A DNA stretch of 5,192 nucleotides from assembly GCA_003135575.1 (NCBI GenBank), contig PLCG01000055.1:23843-29034 (forward strand), given 5' to 3'. This DNA is from Nitrososphaerota archaeon (GTDB lineage: Archaea; Thermoproteota; Nitrososphaeria; Nitrososphaerales; Gagatemarchaeaceae). Numbering within the stretch: position 1 is the first letter of the stretch; each line of letters begins with the position of its first letter. Shown in pieces: positions 4,692 to 5,192 of the stretch. The translations under genes were made by a program, and so were the position numbers. The notes under the pieces are model-generated. The model ran no database searches. It saw only the letters and a program-made list of their open reading frames with translations, and was not told the DNA's origin.

Positions 4692-5192
4692 GTGCAGGTA
4701 GTCAAAGCCGTCAAGCAGAGATATCAGCCAAATCCGCAAGTGCGCGCGCTTCTCGAAGACTTCCGTCTGATGGTCAACGACTGCATAAGAGTTGGATTGA
4801 AGTTTGAGGAAGAGACTCATACGACTCCCTCAATGAAGAAACTCTCGATCTTGTGCTACAACCAACTCAAAAAGTACGAGGTTCACTCCGACTATCGCTT
4901 GACAGCGATTACCAAGGCCGCTGGAATCCTTTCGGCACGCAGGAAGTCCATCCGAAGAGGCTTCCTCACGAAGAATCCCTACGTTTCAAAGCCGCTCCTC
5001 GTTTCTTGTTACGGTGTCAGGGTTCAAAACGGCAACATGAGGGTCCAGCTCGGAAATAGGCGCTTCGAATACGTTCCCCTCAATCCGTATACGCTTCGAG
5101 TTCTATCGGACGCCGCGCTCATTCTCAAGTCGTTCACCCTGACAGCCACTTCTCTTTCCATCTGCGTCTCTAAGGATATGCACGCGCCGCCG
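4692..5192 (+). CDS. tnpB: TnpB-family RNA-guided nuclease / OrfB transposase (IS200/IS605, IS1341-like), N-terminal part only
   Basis: One hundred and sixty-seven codons are open from GTG at 4692 to the window edge. The protein shows the N-terminal layout of archaeal OrfB/TnpB: a YQPNPQ...LLEDFRLMVNDCIR segment (11-33), a helical arm ending KAAGILSARRKSIRRG (75-90), then the beta-rich piece NPYVSKPLLVSCYGVRVQNG followed by RRFEYVPLNPYTL, and the start of the next strand pair (SFTLTATSLSICVSKDM). The RuvC D/E/D residues and the zinc-binding cysteines would follow beyond the window, as would any guide (omega) RNA, which normally covers the 3' end. An in-frame stop at 4665-4667 limits the upstream end, and GTG at 4692 is the only usable start before the conserved region. 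No tnpA lies between it and the kinase-like gene. Intact so far, with no frameshift seen; activity is unknown. Confidence 0.9.
   Translation, partial: MQVVKAVKQRYQPNPQVRALLEDFRLMVNDCIRVGLKFEEETHTTPSMKKLSILCYNQLKKYEVHSDYRLTAITKAAGILSARRKSIRRGFLTKNPYVSKPLLVSCYGVRVQNGNMRVQLGNRRFEYVPLNPYTLRVLSDAALILKSFTLTATSLSICVSKDMHAPP

Noticed and set aside
1..5192. CRISPR array, tRNA or rRNA genes
   Set aside because: No regularly spaced direct repeats, no cloverleaf with T-arm GTTC-type signature and no rRNA-like stretch was recognised in the short intergenic regions.

Overview
The window looks like archaeal chromosome: a GC-rich, tightly packed block of six complete genes between the 5' parts of two transposon-type tnpB genes, one running off each end. 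The archaeal assignment rests on TATA-like boxes about 24-36 bases before start codons, GTG/TTG starts without clear Shine-Dalgarno sites (leaderless style), and an HTH-phosphoribosyltransferase regulator of the kind known from archaea. I cannot fix the phylum; a Thermoproteota/Nitrososphaeria-like or Thermoplasmatota-like genome would fit.

Layout. 1-247 (minus): N-terminal 82 codons of a TnpB-family (IS200/IS605 OrfB, IS1341-like) protein, leaving the window on the left. 248-350: divergent intergenic region. 351-2682 (plus): probable three-gene operon of an HTH-phosphoribosyltransferase regulator, a stand-alone ADP-dependent NAD(P)H-hydrate dehydratase (NnrD), and a UbiE/MenG-like SAM methyltransferase; the gaps are 18 bases and a 17-base overlap. 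2689-3654 (minus): DHH/DHHA1 phosphoesterase, ending 6 bases from the methyltransferase. 3655-3721: a 67-base divergent promoter with one TATA element midway between two perfect short inverted repeats. 3722-4093 (plus): PadR-family winged-helix regulator. 4090-4602 (minus): P-loop nucleotide kinase-like protein; its stop and the PadR stop share the palindrome CTAG. 4692-5192 (plus): N-terminal 167 codons of a second TnpB-family protein, leaving the window on the right.

How the parts relate. The central genes are ordinary cellular functions: nucleotide-cofactor repair, a quinone-type or other small-molecule methylation, oligonucleotide or nucleotide phosphodiester cleavage, and two small-ligand-type regulators. 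The PadR gene is divergent from the DHH gene across a shared promoter, so PadR is a natural candidate regulator of both. The two TnpB proteins align without gaps from the start codon through residue 33, and both start codons sit 19 bases after AAATAC, so the elements are related although they are separate and well diverged copies. No tnpA lies on the upstream side of either, which suggests tnpB-only elements. RNA genes, CRISPR repeats and terminators were looked for by eye and none was found. No stretch over 300 bases lacks a gene. I see good biology here but no clear evidence of a new multi-gene system; the divergent promoter and the paired TnpB elements are the best leads.
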